DNA of 64,000 bases, from the NCBI GenBank assembly GCA_963930775.1, contig OZ005697.1, forward strand, positions 6,532,292-6,596,291. Reading direction: 5' to 3'. The translations under genes were made by a program, and so were the position numbers. The stretch is from Cliona cf. orientalis. Taxonomy: Eukaryota; Porifera; Demospongiae; Clionaida; Clionaidae. The notes under the pieces were generated by a model, which saw only the letters and a list, made by a program, of their open reading frames with translations, was not told the DNA's origin and ran no database searches. Shown here piece after piece: positions 32,749 through 43,690 of the stretch (position 1 is its first letter; each line of letters starts with the position of its first letter).

Positions 32749-32972
32749 AAGCGCCTCGGGAACGGCACCATCGCGTCTTTGCCCCTGTATTGAGAAAGCA
32801 AGACACTGTGAGGGTCATCTTATCACAAATGAAGCAAAACTTACCTTCAAAAGTCCAGCTTGAAGCACAGAAGCGAGTCGCGATCGACCACGCGAAGTTA
32901 TTATTAAACGCGCCACGCCCATTGCCTATGCTAAGGCCCTATGTCGATAATCGATACCCGTATTTCCGATAG
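32749..32972 (+). CDS. Possible terminal exon of an unknown gene
   Basis: After the acceptor-like TTTTTTCAATCTTGGCAG a frame runs to TAG at 32970-32972 with about 74 codons. The peptide is basic and lacks low complexity: RHHRVFAPVLRKQDTVRVIL, QMKQNLPSKVQLEAQKRVAI, ending in MLRPYVDNRYPYFR. Base composition is more GC-rich than the surroundings. No ATG start fits upstream (a TGA closes the frame at 32709), so if real it is a 3' exon. I do not recognise the family and no upstream exon was found. Confidence 0.3.
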
Positions 32973-34020
32973 TTGATACCTGTCGGTAATTGGCACATTA
33001 CGCTATACACCTACACCTACATTGGAAGCACCAAGGATGGAATTGTCTGTGAGCAATTTTACCGTTACTGTGATTGTGGAAGGATCTTCTCTTACACTAC
33101 TAATAATGATTTTAATATTCTGTATCTACCTACAGCTGAGCTCACATCTGCCAACCTCACTGTCAGCAGATAGAAGAATGAGAGAGGAGAGGGGAAGCAG
33201 ACTGATTTAAATTGTGGGTGTGGCCTAACTGTCCGTTATGCGAGATTGTTCACTATTGCGCAGGTTGAACGGGACCAAAATAAATGACCATTATACGGAA
33301 TAGTGGGGTGTCTGCTGTTGAGGGGGTTGACTATATTGAAATCTGTGGAAATAATATAATCCAGACATTCAGAATTGTCCGTTATATCGTGCATGTAGGT
33401 GTCCGCCATTGAGGGGTGTCCGTTAAGCGGAATTCCACTGTACTTTCTTTCCTCTTCAACTTGCATACCTTAGTCAGTGATCAAAGTTCACCCATGACCT
33501 ACACCAACAGGTTTTGTGTTGCCATATTAGCAATACTCACTACTTCTAATCTAAGTCCAGGCTGCCTTAACAGTCCTGAGTATACAGTTATAGTTACTTA
33601 CATGTATACAAGCTATAAAGTTTTATGTTAATCATTGTATTAATATCTCCTTAGCAACATAAAATCAGTATTATAATAATAGTAATAATAATAATTGGTG
33701 ATTCAGGTTTAAGATAGATTAGATGCTTTGGAGGGAGGTCCTGCTGGCATGCAAGTATCAGCATTACAGTGTGTATATCTCTAAGACCACATGCTACTGC
33801 TAGCTAGCAATCTTCATGCAACAGCTAAACCCTGTTTGGGGGCAATAATATTATGGTCTACATTTCATTTGGGATCTGCTGGTCAGGGCCAGATGACGTC
33901 TGATTCAAAGGAAAGAGATGGAAGTGGGAAACACAAACCAGATCATCCTATCTAGCCCAGCTGATCCACTCGAGTAATACTCTATACAGTTATACATATA
34001 ATATTATTATACGTAAACTA
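32973..34020. other. No gene seen; degraded repeats
   Basis: 33230-33450 contains repeated GTCCGTTAT and AGGGGGTTG/GAGGGGTGTCC words and ends in AAGCGGAATTCCACTGTA, probably a degraded repeat. The remainder has no supported feature. Confidence 0.5.
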
Positions 34021-34022
34021 CT

Positions 34023-34152
34023 TATGCATGACGATTTGCATTGACAATGTCAGAGGGGTAGGAGCAGGGGGGGGGGGGGGATTGCCCCCCCCCCCCCCCC
34101 CCCCCCCCGCTCCTACCCCTCTGATATTGTTAATGCAAGTCGTCATGCATTG
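34023..34152. repeat. Hairpin with opposed poly-G and poly-C runs
   Basis: ATGCATGACGA..TTGCATTGACAAT and AGAGGGGTAGGAGC precede about 13 G; after ATTG, a 24-C run, GCTCCTACCCCTCT and the inverted flank follow. The arms are about 55 bp with a poly-G/poly-C apex. Confidence 0.9.
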
Positions 34153-34209
34153 TTAAAGTAAATTTTCTTACTGCCTGAACGAGCCTAATTACACAGGAAT
34201 AACTGATTC

Positions 34210-34356
34210 AAATTTTAGTCCCCAAAATGCCTCAGAAAGTATCTGGTAATACCTAAAATCTCAAAATTCTCTGGGGGAGCATGCCCCCAGACCCCCCTAA
34301 AAGAGCCGCAAGCAGCAGGGGCCTTCAGCCCCAACCAATTCTGCGTCGATTTGTAT

Positions 34357-34388
<32 letters not shown>

Positions 34389-34395
34389 ACTTTTT
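34210..34395. repeat. Repeat ending in a 30-nt poly-C run
   Basis: CTGGGGGAGCATGCCCCCAG is a palindrome. GCAGCAGGGGCCTTCAGCCC leads to a run of 30 C at 34359-34388. It is related to 26880-26935. Open frames through the poly-C are artefacts. Confidence 0.75.
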
Positions 34396-34640
34396 TTTTT
34401 CTTCCTACCCCTATGAATGTACATGTAGCAGCTTGTGGTGGGTGGGAGGAAAAGAATTCAGCTTGCAGCTCCAGCACTGTATTCTAGCCACACAGCTTGC
34501 AGAATGACCGCGCATTATTTGCACATGCGTCAACCTGACTGTCTGACACTGAGGACCTCCCTCCATTAACTACCAATATTTCTCAAATTAAACTCCATAA
34601 TATTTCTACTGCAGAACTAGCTACTTCTGGTTCATTATAG

Positions 34641-34680
34641 ATTACTTCTCCAGCCAAGACAAAAGCTGTTCCTTATGAAA
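34641..34680 (+). other. Possible short exon before Death-domain exon
   Basis: A TCATTATAG acceptor and a GAAA|GTGAGT donor flank a ~40-nt open stretch (ITSPAKTKAVPYE in one frame). It resembles the polar linker exon position at 4.5 kb. Support is weak. Confidence 0.3.
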
Positions 34681-34809
34681 GTGAGTCAGCATCCTAATAA
34701 TTCTTGGTATTGCGGCAATACCATTACATAAAAGTTTGTAATGATCATGCCCTCCATGCAGTCCATGTTCGGTGTAGAGATCTGAGGCTGATTAAATGGA
34801 GAGATACAG

Positions 34810-35157
34810 AGATTCAACCTGATGGAGAGGGTGTTCCTCGATTGGTGTGATATCGGTGAACTGATCAGTCTGTCACTTCAACAGCTCGAGTGCCTGGCAA
34901 GAGAACATCGTGACATACATGCAGACTGTTGTCGAGCTGTTCTTGGTAGCTGGCTGGATGATCCTCCTGAGGAGTACCCCATCACGTGGAGTGGACTCAT
35001 TGAACTGCTTCAGGATAGTGAGTTAACTCAGATCGTTTCTGAACTAAAAAATGCTCTGAGTAAATCAAATATTGAATACATTTTGGCTTCCTTTAAGTTT
35101 CTAATTCACTTCACTTTCACCCACCCACACTTTACTCCAACAATACAATTTTTCTGA
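34810..35157 (+). CDS. Orphan Death-domain exon
   Basis: Acceptor GAGATACAG precedes the frame; the stop TGA is at 35155-35157. Residues: LMERVFLDWCDIGELISL, then LAREHRDIHADC, SWLDDPPEEYPITWSGLIEL and LTQIVSELKNAL, the same architecture as the exon at 4633-4952 (SHWLENPTDYYPITWEGLYR). The two are paralogous Death-domain exons. No COR or Roc sequence lies within the 2 kb upstream, which is repeats, so this is either the 3' end of a gene with long introns or a stranded exon. The last ~30 codons are Phe/His/Thr-rich and probably not part of the domain. Confidence 0.5.
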   Translation, partial: RFNLMERVFLDWCDIGELISLSLQQLECLAREHRDIHADCCRAVLGSWLDDPPEEYPITWSGLIELLQDSELTQIVSELKNALSKSNIEYILASFKFLIHFTFTHPHFTPTIQFF

Positions 35158-35626
35158 CTCATAATACTATGATGGATTTGTACGATACTATAGACGTATA
35201 GTTGTCAATTGGATAACTTATTCCAATCTTAAAAAATGAGGTTTTAATTTTCCCTAAGATAATTGGATTCAAAATTTACTATTCACCATGATTGTATGCA
35301 TGCATGTCCTATTATATTAGTAGCCATAATTATTATGAGGTGCACTGTACATAAATTTAATAACGGTGCCAAAGCATGACACAGCATAATCATGCCTGCA
35401 CAAATCATCATTGCAGCACTATTATAATTATTATTGTTTACTCATCACACATGACATGACTGCATGCCACTAGATGTATGTGAACTGGGAATGGGACTTT
35501 GTACTTGTGTGTGTACATTGTGTAACCAGAACACACCATAGAGAGCGTAACCATGATTGTTGCAGTGTACTTCCACTTGTTGGGTCAAGTACCCACACAA
35601 CCCTAAACTGGTAACTCCTATAATTA
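35158..35626. other. No gene seen
   Basis: AT-rich, no supported feature apart from AATTG/TTGGAT low-complexity words. Confidence 0.6.
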
Positions 35627-36252
35627 CCGTATAGCGGGAAATTTTCTAGGGTATTAAATTTCGCTGTTTTCGCGGATCAGGGTGAATCCGCGAAATTTTA
35701 TACCTCGAAAATTTCCCGCTATACGACGACCCGTTCCTACACTGACGTAGCTCGAGCATGCGCAGTCCCACCAGCACATGATATCAGTAGAATGGGTGTG
35801 GTCGATATAAACCACAAGGCATACTGAACAGAATATGCACTATTTGTAGCGTTAGCAAGCCATTTTCGAAGAAAGAGCGAACATAATTATAGCTGACATT
35901 TTTCTTGGGACGTGTCCAACTATTGTTGAAGACTCGGGTTTTGTGACAGCTACAGCGTAGGGGTCACGGACGTTGCCGGGCTCTCGGATACACGTCAGAT
36001 TTTCTCCAACTTTAGCCTCCTAAATGCTTTGATACTCGTGGTAGCGCTAGCCACGGATCATCGCCTCCACAACACAGTTAATTCGTAGTTCAGACATAGT
36101 TTATGAAAGAGAAGGGGCGTGGTTTTTATTATATCCAACTTGGGGTGGGGGTGTGGCTTTGTCTCAGGGCTGATCCTCGAAAATTAAAACGCGAAAAAGT
36201 TCAAATCCCACATCCGCGAAAATGCTACCCTCGAAAATTTCCCGCTATACGG
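35627..36252. mobile_element. TA-flanked fold-back element (626 bp)
   Basis: CCGTATAGCGGGAAATTTTC and its exact complement GAAAATTTCCCGCTATACGG are flanked by TA. Subterminal CGCGAAAA/TTTTCGCG and GAGGATCA/TGATCCTC-like words are inverted as well. It shares the CCGTA terminus and TA target with 23905-24433 and 30005-30849. Confidence 0.8.
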
Positions 36253-36464
36253 TATTGTCTCTGGTTTATCAGTGAATGAGTTGAGGGCCATTGATTACTA
36301 ACTGGCACACAAAGGTGTAGGCAAATACAGTCACGGCTAATACACTAATGGTCAGTCATATATCTGCTGGTGGAGCTATTTCATTCTCACCGAAAATAGC
36401 ATAATATTAATATACTCACATTAGATCTTCACTGGAACAACTGCTATTTGCAAAACAAGTACCG

Positions 36465-36740
36465 TGGTTAATCCAATACAACGCATGATCCAATTTAACG
36501 CAAGAAATTAGTATTTTACGAATTCTCATAACGATAATATTATAATATTATTATGAAGCGATTGACGACCTTTACCAGAAAAACGTACGTTTTTCAAAAT
36601 TATTTTCTTCATGCATTGTAGCTATTAGATTAAGTATGGTAAGAGAGTTAAAATTTTTAATAAGGCAACAGTATTTTTTCCATGCATTGTATTAGATTAA
36701 GTACGGTGAGACAGTTAAAGTTTTTAATAAGGCAACAATA
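36465..36740. repeat. Dispersed repeat plus short tandem duplication
   Basis: 36465-36640 matches 6784-7330 without the nested insertion. 36630-36740 contains a ~65-bp unit (CATGCATTGTA..ATTAGATTAAGTAYGG then AGTTTTTAATAAGGCAACA) twice. Confidence 0.7.
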
Positions 36741-36831
36741 GTGGGGCGTACATGTCATGCGTTCTCTATTGGAGTCAACCCTCCTCCCCCACTTTGAAAG
36801 AAAACCATGCATATTCTTTTAATTGGTATAC

Positions 36832-36920
36832 CGTAGTATCCTGGGTAAGCGCCCATGGGCGCTTATTAAACATACCTCATGATAATAATATTGGCCTGCA
36901 TGGGTGCTTACCCGGGATAT
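36832..36920. repeat. Short inverted repeat with TACCGTAGTATCC end
   Basis: GTATCCTGGGTAAGCGCCCA on the left is matched by TGGGTGCTTACCCGGGATA on the right. It is probably a tiny or degraded TIR element. Confidence 0.55.
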
Positions 36921-37099
36921 AAATTGCATAGCTACATTTGTATGGAGGCTGCCACATTGACATCTTGAAATGTGGTACATGGGTGCTTACCTGCATGGGA
37001 GTGGACGCTTGTCAAGGACACTACAGTAATATTGTTAACCCTCCGGCTGCAAAGGCAGAGGGCTACTACAATCTTTTGGCGCTTTTTATCCATCCAAAC

Positions 37100-37510
37100 C
37101 ATCCTGTGTTAAAGTACGCGTTCGAGGTATACTAGTACTCAGCATAAAGGAATAGTGGTCATGTTAAGTCCTGCCCAGTAATGAGTAGTGTGCAGCTGTT
37201 GCTAGTCTGTGTTTATGTGGCACCTACATGACTGATTGCCATTCTGTGTTTTGCTGCCAGGGTCAGTTGTCAATGCAGTGGATAGTGTAATCAGGTAGTG
37301 ACTCTAAAGTATACATAGCTAATTCACTTTAGGTTTGTGACAAAAGGCTTCAAGTTTCAGTTTATATAGTGACATAGCCACTGGAGGGTACCTTCCCCCT
37401 ATACTGTTATAAGATCATGCACTGGATCTGAAGATAGAACAGTACCAAAACCCTGTTTAAGTGCAGATTATATTGAACAAGCATTCACAGTGAACCAGCT
37501 AATCATGCAG
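37100..37510 (-). repeat. Dispersed repeat, reverse orientation of 25390-25920
   Basis: GTTAAGTCCTGCCCAGT, GTCTGTGTTTATGTGGCACC, ATGACTGATTGCCATTCTGT and AACCCTGTTTAAGTGCAG correspond in inverted order to 25390-25780. Confidence 0.7.
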
Positions 37511-37907
37511 CAGTGAGGGTTCTGCACTCCAGTTCTATATGCCACTGGTGTAATTGCTAGCTTTGGCAGACATACATGTATAGTATAATATAGTTCTCTG
37601 TATTAATACAGATAAATTTATTTAGTGTGTGGGGAAAGAGGCATAGTTTGCTTTTAATCACTTTATGCTTACGATTCTTATGCATGCAACCCTAAAATAA
37701 TCATTGTTTTGATGATATTATAATATTATAATAGATTATACTCAAACAAACATAGCTAGCTACAGTGTGATAGTGCACAATGATTATGTTTCAGTACGTA
37801 CGCTGCGGCCACGTACCATACATTATCCCATATTAGCTATTATTATAGATCTACCTCTTATAGCCGTTAGTGAAATAATTATTGTTGTTGAGTTTAGTTA
37901 TACCTAG

Positions 37908-39758
37908 CTAATTGGCCCAAACTGTCTCAACTGTTGTTTGGTTGTATGGCGGATCATTTCTCTCCCTGTACTTGTATCTCTTTGCTGCCACTGTGAAAAG
38001 GACAAGACTTATCAATGCAATGGTGCAGTTGAGTAGCAAGTAGCCAAAACCACAATTAGTTATCGAAGGTAAATGGCTTTGCATATAGCTGCCTTCCCAC
38101 AAGGCTTTCAAAGAGAAAGGAAGTATGCTTATTGCTCCTAAAAATTTGAATACTCCTTGAATAGCGAACAGTAAACCTATCAGTAAACCTTTCATAGAGT
38201 GAGGACTCTGAGCTGAAATGAACTCATAAGATGTCGTGATGACTAGGGTTATCCCTGCTTGCATAAGGAATGCTGGGATAAGGTTCACTGCCCAGGGTAG
38301 GTTCAGGTTGGAAGAGTGGTTTTGATGAACATCATCCTTGCTCTCAGCAAACATACACATGGCAGCTTGATGCTTTCTTTCGTACTGTGCTACATGACCA
38401 AATAGATCAATAAGAAACATGGCAGTCATACCTGTTACTAACAAGAGTTCACCTGTCCAAATCCGAACTAAAATTTTTGGGATGCACCTCCGTAAGACTG
38501 AATAGATAAGCCAGACATAGATAGGGAAGGTAAATACCATTATCATACTCCTTAATATGGCAGTATCTTGCAACAATAGTCTCACAGAACATTCATCTTT
38601 TGGGGTGCTTTTCCCAACATGAGTGGTATACAAATAGAAGACAGGTCCCAATGGAATCTCAAGTGCAAAGGCTGGCCCCAACAGCAGCAAAACCAATAGG
38701 ATTCGTAGGAAAGTTTTGATATCTTCCACTTGTTCCGTTGTGAATGGTCCTCCGTACCTCTCTTTGGCAAAGTCAATTCTTGTAGGTTCTTCATCATCAG
38801 CATAAGTAAAGGCACTACGCTGAACTGGGTACTTGTGCTTTCTTGCGAAGTTGAGTACCTTGAACACAGTCTTGTAAGGATTGCTTTGACCTGGTTCACT
38901 ATAGAACCAGTGACGCTTCCAAAAAGTGAAAATTAAAACCAAAAATAGAATAACAAAGAAGAAGGGTGTCAGACTCAATACAGTATGATGAGCAGATAAA
39001 TTAACATTTATATTTTTGCTGCATTTTGCCAGAATGTAGAATAGTGGCTTTGTTAGAGAGTTTCCAAGCTCAGTAAACCACTCCACCCAGTGTACGAAGA
39101 GACCCAAGTATTCACAGGGTGCTTCCAGTAGCTGATCCAGACCCAGTTGAATGAAGTTGGCTTGGTATCCTGACAGCCCTGGAATGAGCAGTAGAAGGCC
39201 TAGGCTTGATAGTGCAAAGAAAGCGTTTGAATTTTGACTGATATTCGTACGATGATCGAATGGATTTCTTATGACATGAGTGAATAGTAGGATGGTGACT
39301 AAGGAAAGGCATGCTAGTCCACAGAGCAGGAAGCAGAGGCTAATGATGACTGCCCTGTAGCGACCACAGCACACATCAGCCACAAACCCAGCCAGAGGAT
39401 AGACCAGCAATAATAGCACAAATATTAGATATGTTATAAAAATATCTGAGTGATTCACTGCAAGGAAGTGGAAGTGTGTCTTCTCAGATTCCTTTAATCT
39501 GTGCACAGTGTACGTGGTTCCTTCCTCTGCTGTTTTGTATATGGCACTGACTATCAGAGTCCAGATCAGGATCAGCACAGCTGCCTTGGATGGTAGGCAT
39601 AGTCCTCGTGGTAGGCAGTTGACTCGAACTAGCCTCTCTCTGAAACTGATGTATGTACCAGAAGATGACTCCAGCGGAGAGAGAAGTGGCTGTGTTTCTG
39701 GAGAGCTTATGGGCTCTACCAACCGACTGTCATTACTAATACTATTAGGATACATCAA
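37908..39758 (-). CDS. POT/SLC15-like proton-coupled transporter (MFS), 616 aa
   Basis: A single intact, intronless frame. It has about 11-12 hydrophobic segments, e.g. AVLILIWTLIVSAIY (~60-75), IFITYLIFVLLLLVYPLAGF (~105-125), FFFVILFLVLIFTF (~265-280), FLRILLVLLLLGPAFAL (~355-372). The GFVADVCCGRYRAV segment is the MFS loop 2-3 signature region, and GYQANFIQLGLDQLLEAP matches the POT region around TM5. A long hydrophilic loop (~285-350) carries FTYADDEEPTRIDFAKERYG. Family members import peptides or small solutes with protons at plasma or endolysosomal membranes; the substrate here cannot be read. The N terminus has an acidic ETQPLLSPLE motif that resembles a dileucine sorting signal. Start chosen at the first of two Met codons. 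A deleted copy is at 48112-48411. Confidence 0.75.
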   Translation of the reverse strand: MMYPNSISNDSRLVEPISSPETQPLLSPLESSSGTYISFRERLVRVNCLPRGLCLPSKAAVLILIWTLIVSAIYKTAEEGTTYTVHRLKESEKTHFHFLAVNHSDIFITYLIFVLLLLVYPLAGFVADVCCGRYRAVIISLCFLLCGLACLSLVTILLFTHVIRNPFDHRTNISQNSNAFFALSSLGLLLLIPGLSGYQANFIQLGLDQLLEAPCEYLGLFVHWVEWFTELGNSLTKPLFYILAKCSKNINVNLSAHHTVLSLTPFFFVILFLVLIFTFWKRHWFYSEPGQSNPYKTVFKVLNFARKHKYPVQRSAFTYADDEEPTRIDFAKERYGGPFTTEQVEDIKTFLRILLVLLLLGPAFALEIPLGPVFYLYTTHVGKSTPKDECSVRLLLQDTAILRSMIMVFTFPIYVWLIYSVLRRCIPKILVRIWTGELLLVTGMTAMFLIDLFGHVAQYERKHQAAMCMFAESKDDVHQNHSSNLNLPWAVNLIPAFLMQAGITLVITTSYEFISAQSPHSMKGLLIGLLFAIQGVFKFLGAISILPFSLKALWEGSYMQSHLPSITNCGFGYLLLNCTIALISLVLFTVAAKRYKYRERNDPPYNQTTVETVWAN

Positions 39759-40100
39759 AGCTCTTGAATAATGCAGTTATTTAGTGCGCTGTACTGTTTG
39801 GTGAAGATAGCTAACATTTTGTGCTATGTTTCACCTTGAAAGTTATGATAAACGCTACAATAATAGTTGTCAATACATACCCATAGTGCTTGGTACTAAC
39901 TCATTGTATGGTATCATAATTATACATGTATAATAATATTATAATGTTACGTATTATTATTACACAACCTGGCACCTGGCGTTGAAGCTGAAGTCATTAC
40001 CTTTGTAAACTTGAAACTAATGTAGTGACGGTGTTGTTTTATTTAGGGATTTGTATTGCATTAAAACACTGCCATGGTGATATATTGGCATCGTATATAT
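39759..40100 (-). promoter_or_regulatory. Upstream region of the transporter, conserved in the 48-kb copy
   Basis: Blocks GATAGCT.A..TTTT..GCTATGTTT, CCTTGAAAGTT, GACGGTGTTGTTTT and ACACTGCCATGGT recur in order at 48416-48690. Because it was duplicated with the 5' end of the gene, it probably includes the promoter, although no TATA box is certain. Confidence 0.5.
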
Positions 40101-41565
40101 AATAATAATATTATTATTATACGACCAGTTAAAAAGTGAATGGTGAATATCTTATGTTACAATTCGCTCTGTCATAAGTTCACAAGGCTCACATGCAATT
40201 ATTTGTCAGAATTGTAGCTATAGCTGTGCACATATTCTTCTCTAGATTAATAATCTTATATTGATACCCGAGAGAGAAGATAATATTAGTTTATTAGCTA
40301 CTCAAATTTATTAATAAGTGCATGCATATTATTGCTGCTAATGAAGTCTCTATTCTCACTATATATTATGCAATTGTTCGTACAGTGTATGCACGTGCAG
40401 TAACTGTTTTGAGAAATATACCATACTTTCACTGCTATACAGTGGCAACTGATGTGGGAATGTGCACATGTATGTGTATGATGGGATAGAGTGTAGCTAT
40501 CTTGTTTTTGACATAAACACGAGATAGGAAGCAGATCGAGTTGCTTTTTTAATTTCTGCATGGCATACACATACATAAGTAGCTATATCTATAGCTATTA
40601 TGGCTAAGGCCACACAGAATTCATTGTTTGAACTACCAGTATAGTTCAATTCTGTGTGGCCTTAGCCACTACAGTATAGTCTAAAAGTCTGTGAGATGGT
40701 AATACAAGTGCTTAGTGGTTCCATGTAAAGTTGTAGTATTCCATCTGTCATAAGAAGCTTATGCTGTGTGGTAGTTTAAAGGTTCCTCCGGCAGTTATAC
40801 AGTAGCTACCAGTTTGCATTATCAATAAAGGTTTCGCTAATGATTACACTATAATAATATGGTATCTGTTGCTGAGTTCTCCGGTAGTTATAATATCGTA
40901 CCTGCAAATTGCACTGTTACAGTATAGTATACGTATAGCTACTAGCTATTAATAACTTAAGGTTTCAGCACAACAAATGGAGTTGATTTGTATTCAAACT
41001 AAAATAGTATGAGAGATCAAGGTGGTTTTGAGTTAGCCCTGGAAATGAAAAAAAAGAAAGAGAGAAAGAAAGCCTTGAATGTTATCTTTTGAACATCTAT
41101 AATTCTGACATGTACACAATTGCATGCGTCAAAAAAGATTGGGGTGACTGGGGCAGGCTACTTCTGAACCAGCATGCATAAGATTAGTCCACACAATGCA
41201 CCAATGGTGACGGTTACCATACTAATAAAGCTATATATGGACAATTTAGTACTATTCTGTCTACAAAATTGATGTCACCAGATCTCCCTTCATAATGAAG
41301 ATCTGGCTCGCAAGATTATAAACAGCATAGTTGAATGTGACATTAGCTATAATATGTTTTATACTGCATGTATGTTTTATTATGCACACACACTCATCCC
41401 GGGGACGGGCTTAAGTGCTAGTCCATTAGTGTATCGATCATCACAGAATAATAATTAATATGTGTGAGTTACTATTATATAATATATACATGCAAGAGCT
41501 ACATACTGTTCTTATTCCACTCTAAATCTTGATATAAATGCTGTTGCAGTGGAGCAGCTAGGCAG
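40101..41565. other. No gene seen; one short inverted repeat
   Basis: 40601-40621 (TGGCTAAGGCCACACAGAAT..) and 40648-40668 are perfect 21-bp inverted arms around a 26-bp loop. The rest is AT-rich DNA without supported features. Confidence 0.6.
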
Positions 41566-41860
41566 GGGCTGATCCAGGGGAGGTGGATAGGGTGGCTAGC
41601 CACCCCCCTTCATGTGCACCAGTTCTTTTATGCAATGTAGTACAGGAGATGTCCACCATTATTAACAAGCCACCCCCTTGGCACCAGTATGGTTTACTAT
41701 CCATGGGTATACAGCCACCCCGTCAGCCACCTTCCATGCAAATTTTCTGGATCAGCGCCTGCTGGGTATGGCAAAGTGTGGCTATCCCACACTTTGCCAT
41801 ACCCAGCAGGCGCTGATCCAGAAAATTTGCATGGAAGGTGGCTGACAGGGTGGCTGTATA
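41566..41860. repeat. Repeat ending in a 153-bp near-perfect palindrome
   Basis: 41708-41860 folds on itself around GTGTGGCTATCCCACAC. The arms are about 75 bp with ~2 mismatches and contain GATCAGCGCCTGCTGGGTAT. The preceding GGGGCTGATCCAGGGGAGG is a related fragment. Confidence 0.9.
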
Positions 41861-42409
41861 TATATATCGGCACACCAATCTTCACAATTATAATAATATT
41901 TATTATGTTAGTTGTACTTCAGTTTTGCCCCCTTTTTGACTCTGAGTCTTCAACCACACTATAATGCCAGTATGAGGTAGCTCATAGCTCACAAAGTCAT
42001 AATTATCACAGGGGCGTAGGAACAGGTCCGGCAGACCCGGCGCGCGGCTGCCGGACCAATGTTTGAGTCCATCTTAATGGTACAGCTGAAAGCCTTACCA
42101 GCTATATATTCGTGAATTTTTTTTTTTTTCTCTATAATATTTTTTGCTTTTGTAAAGAGCAAAGGATACACAGTTAGCACAATATATGGCTAATGATGAT
42201 GTGGATCCAGAAATAATTATATCATAGTATAGTAAAGTAAACATAAAGAATAATAGTATTCTTAGGTTAAGTTAAAATCACATTCAGCTAGCACTCTCAT
42301 TGATTCTGCTCAGTTTTGAATAGCGCTCACTTTGGTAGTAGGAATGAACTTTGACCTTATATAGTAGCTATGTAAATTGCTACACGGGCAAGGAATCCCC
42401 CACTAAGTC
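41861..42409. other. No gene seen
   Basis: AT-rich with a GC island near 42015-42060 (AACAGGTCCGGCAGACCCGG) and no coding or element ends recognised. Confidence 0.55.
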
Positions 42410-42496
42410 TAGCAATGTAAACCGCTACACAGGCAAGGAATTCCCCATTAAATCTTAGTGGGGAATTCCTTGCCAGTGTAGCGGTTTACATTGCTA
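42410..42496. repeat. Inverted repeat (fold-back)
   Basis: TAGCAATGTAAACCGCTACA and CAGGCAAGGAATTCCCCA are followed by their complement. A third partial unit (GTAAATTGCTACACGGGCAA) lies just upstream at 42371. Confidence 0.9.
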
Positions 42497-42591
42497 CTAT
42501 ACAGAGCCACTTAGTCTAAGTGGCTGTGTATAGAGTGCTAAATGAATTGCTTAGACCACAATGCAGGCAAACCTGTCATGGTGGTAGTGGT

Positions 42592-42615
42592 GGGGGGGGG
42601 GGGGGGGGGGGGGGG
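42592..42615. repeat. 24-nt poly-G tract
   Basis: An uninterrupted G run after GGTGGTAGTGGT. Confidence 0.95.
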
Positions 42616-42654
42616 AGGATATCATGCCTGACCAAACCGAAATTTGCTTCCTAC

Positions 42655-42895
42655 ACCCCTGTATCATACTTTCAACCATAATTATTGTGGTTGAAAGATT
42701 ATGACTGTGAAAGTGACTGTGCAGCCACAAAGTCATAATTATTATACTTTCAACCATACTATGGTTGAAAGCAACCATATTATGGTTGAAAGTATAAGTA
42801 TAATAATTATGACTTTGTGAAAACTGTGAGGCCACATAATCATTATACTTTCAACCATATAATATTATTATGGTTGAAAGTATAATAATTATGAC
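42655..42895. repeat. Nested short inverted repeats (CTTTCAACCATA family)
   Basis: TATACTTTCAACCATA and TATGGTTGAAAGTATA occur several times in alternating orientation, with AATAATTATGACTTTGTGAA and GCCACAAAGTCATAATTATT between them. Confidence 0.9.
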
Positions 42896-43690
42896 TTCGT
42901 GAAAACTGCATGTGTGGCCACAAGTGTGTTAACTAGGGTAGCTATTCCATTGGTGGAATATAGCTAGTACGTTCTGGGTCTTTTGGCCCTGAGAGACTCA
43001 ACTACTTGTTTGTGTGTGCAATCACACAGCCACATGCCACATGTAGCCATATTTATATATAATATTATATGTAAGATAATTGATCATTGCATGTCATGTA
43101 GCTAGCTAATGTACACATGCAAAGCAAGGGCGTATAGACACAATTTTTAATAGGTAACGTCATGCATTCCTCAGGCCATATGATACACGTTTGCAAATTG
43201 CACGTTGGGCCAGACCCCTTCTCCGTGTGCGTGAAAGGGTGCCCTGGACGAGACAAAACGGGAGACTAGCTATATGCATGCATCATGTCAATGTCACCAA
43301 GTCGAATGTGGTATAAACCACAAGTGGCCGCATGCAGGGTACACAACTTGAGAGCTAATCCACTATCTTCAGTTGACACGGCAAGCGCATGCAATCTTAG
43401 AATGAAGCTACTCAGAACTGAAGTGAGCAAGTACATGTGCGTATAGAAACGCAGGGCTATATAGCTATTTCAGGTACGATCACGCACACGCACAATCATT
43501 AATTTGCATTTCATGCCCGCGCAGTCATGTGGCTTTATTCCGTGCATCTGACTGGCGCGCACTGTATGGGACACGGGCCCTATAGGTATTTGACCATACC
43601 CTTTCTCCCTCTTTTTGGGTAGGAAGGGCTGGCGCGCGAGACTAATTAACTCCCGTTTTATCGGGACTCGGATTTTCGAATAGCTAATCA

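Noticed and set aside
38582-39771. Additional small ORFs around the transporter gene
   Set aside because: They are shadows in other frames of the 616-residue transporter.
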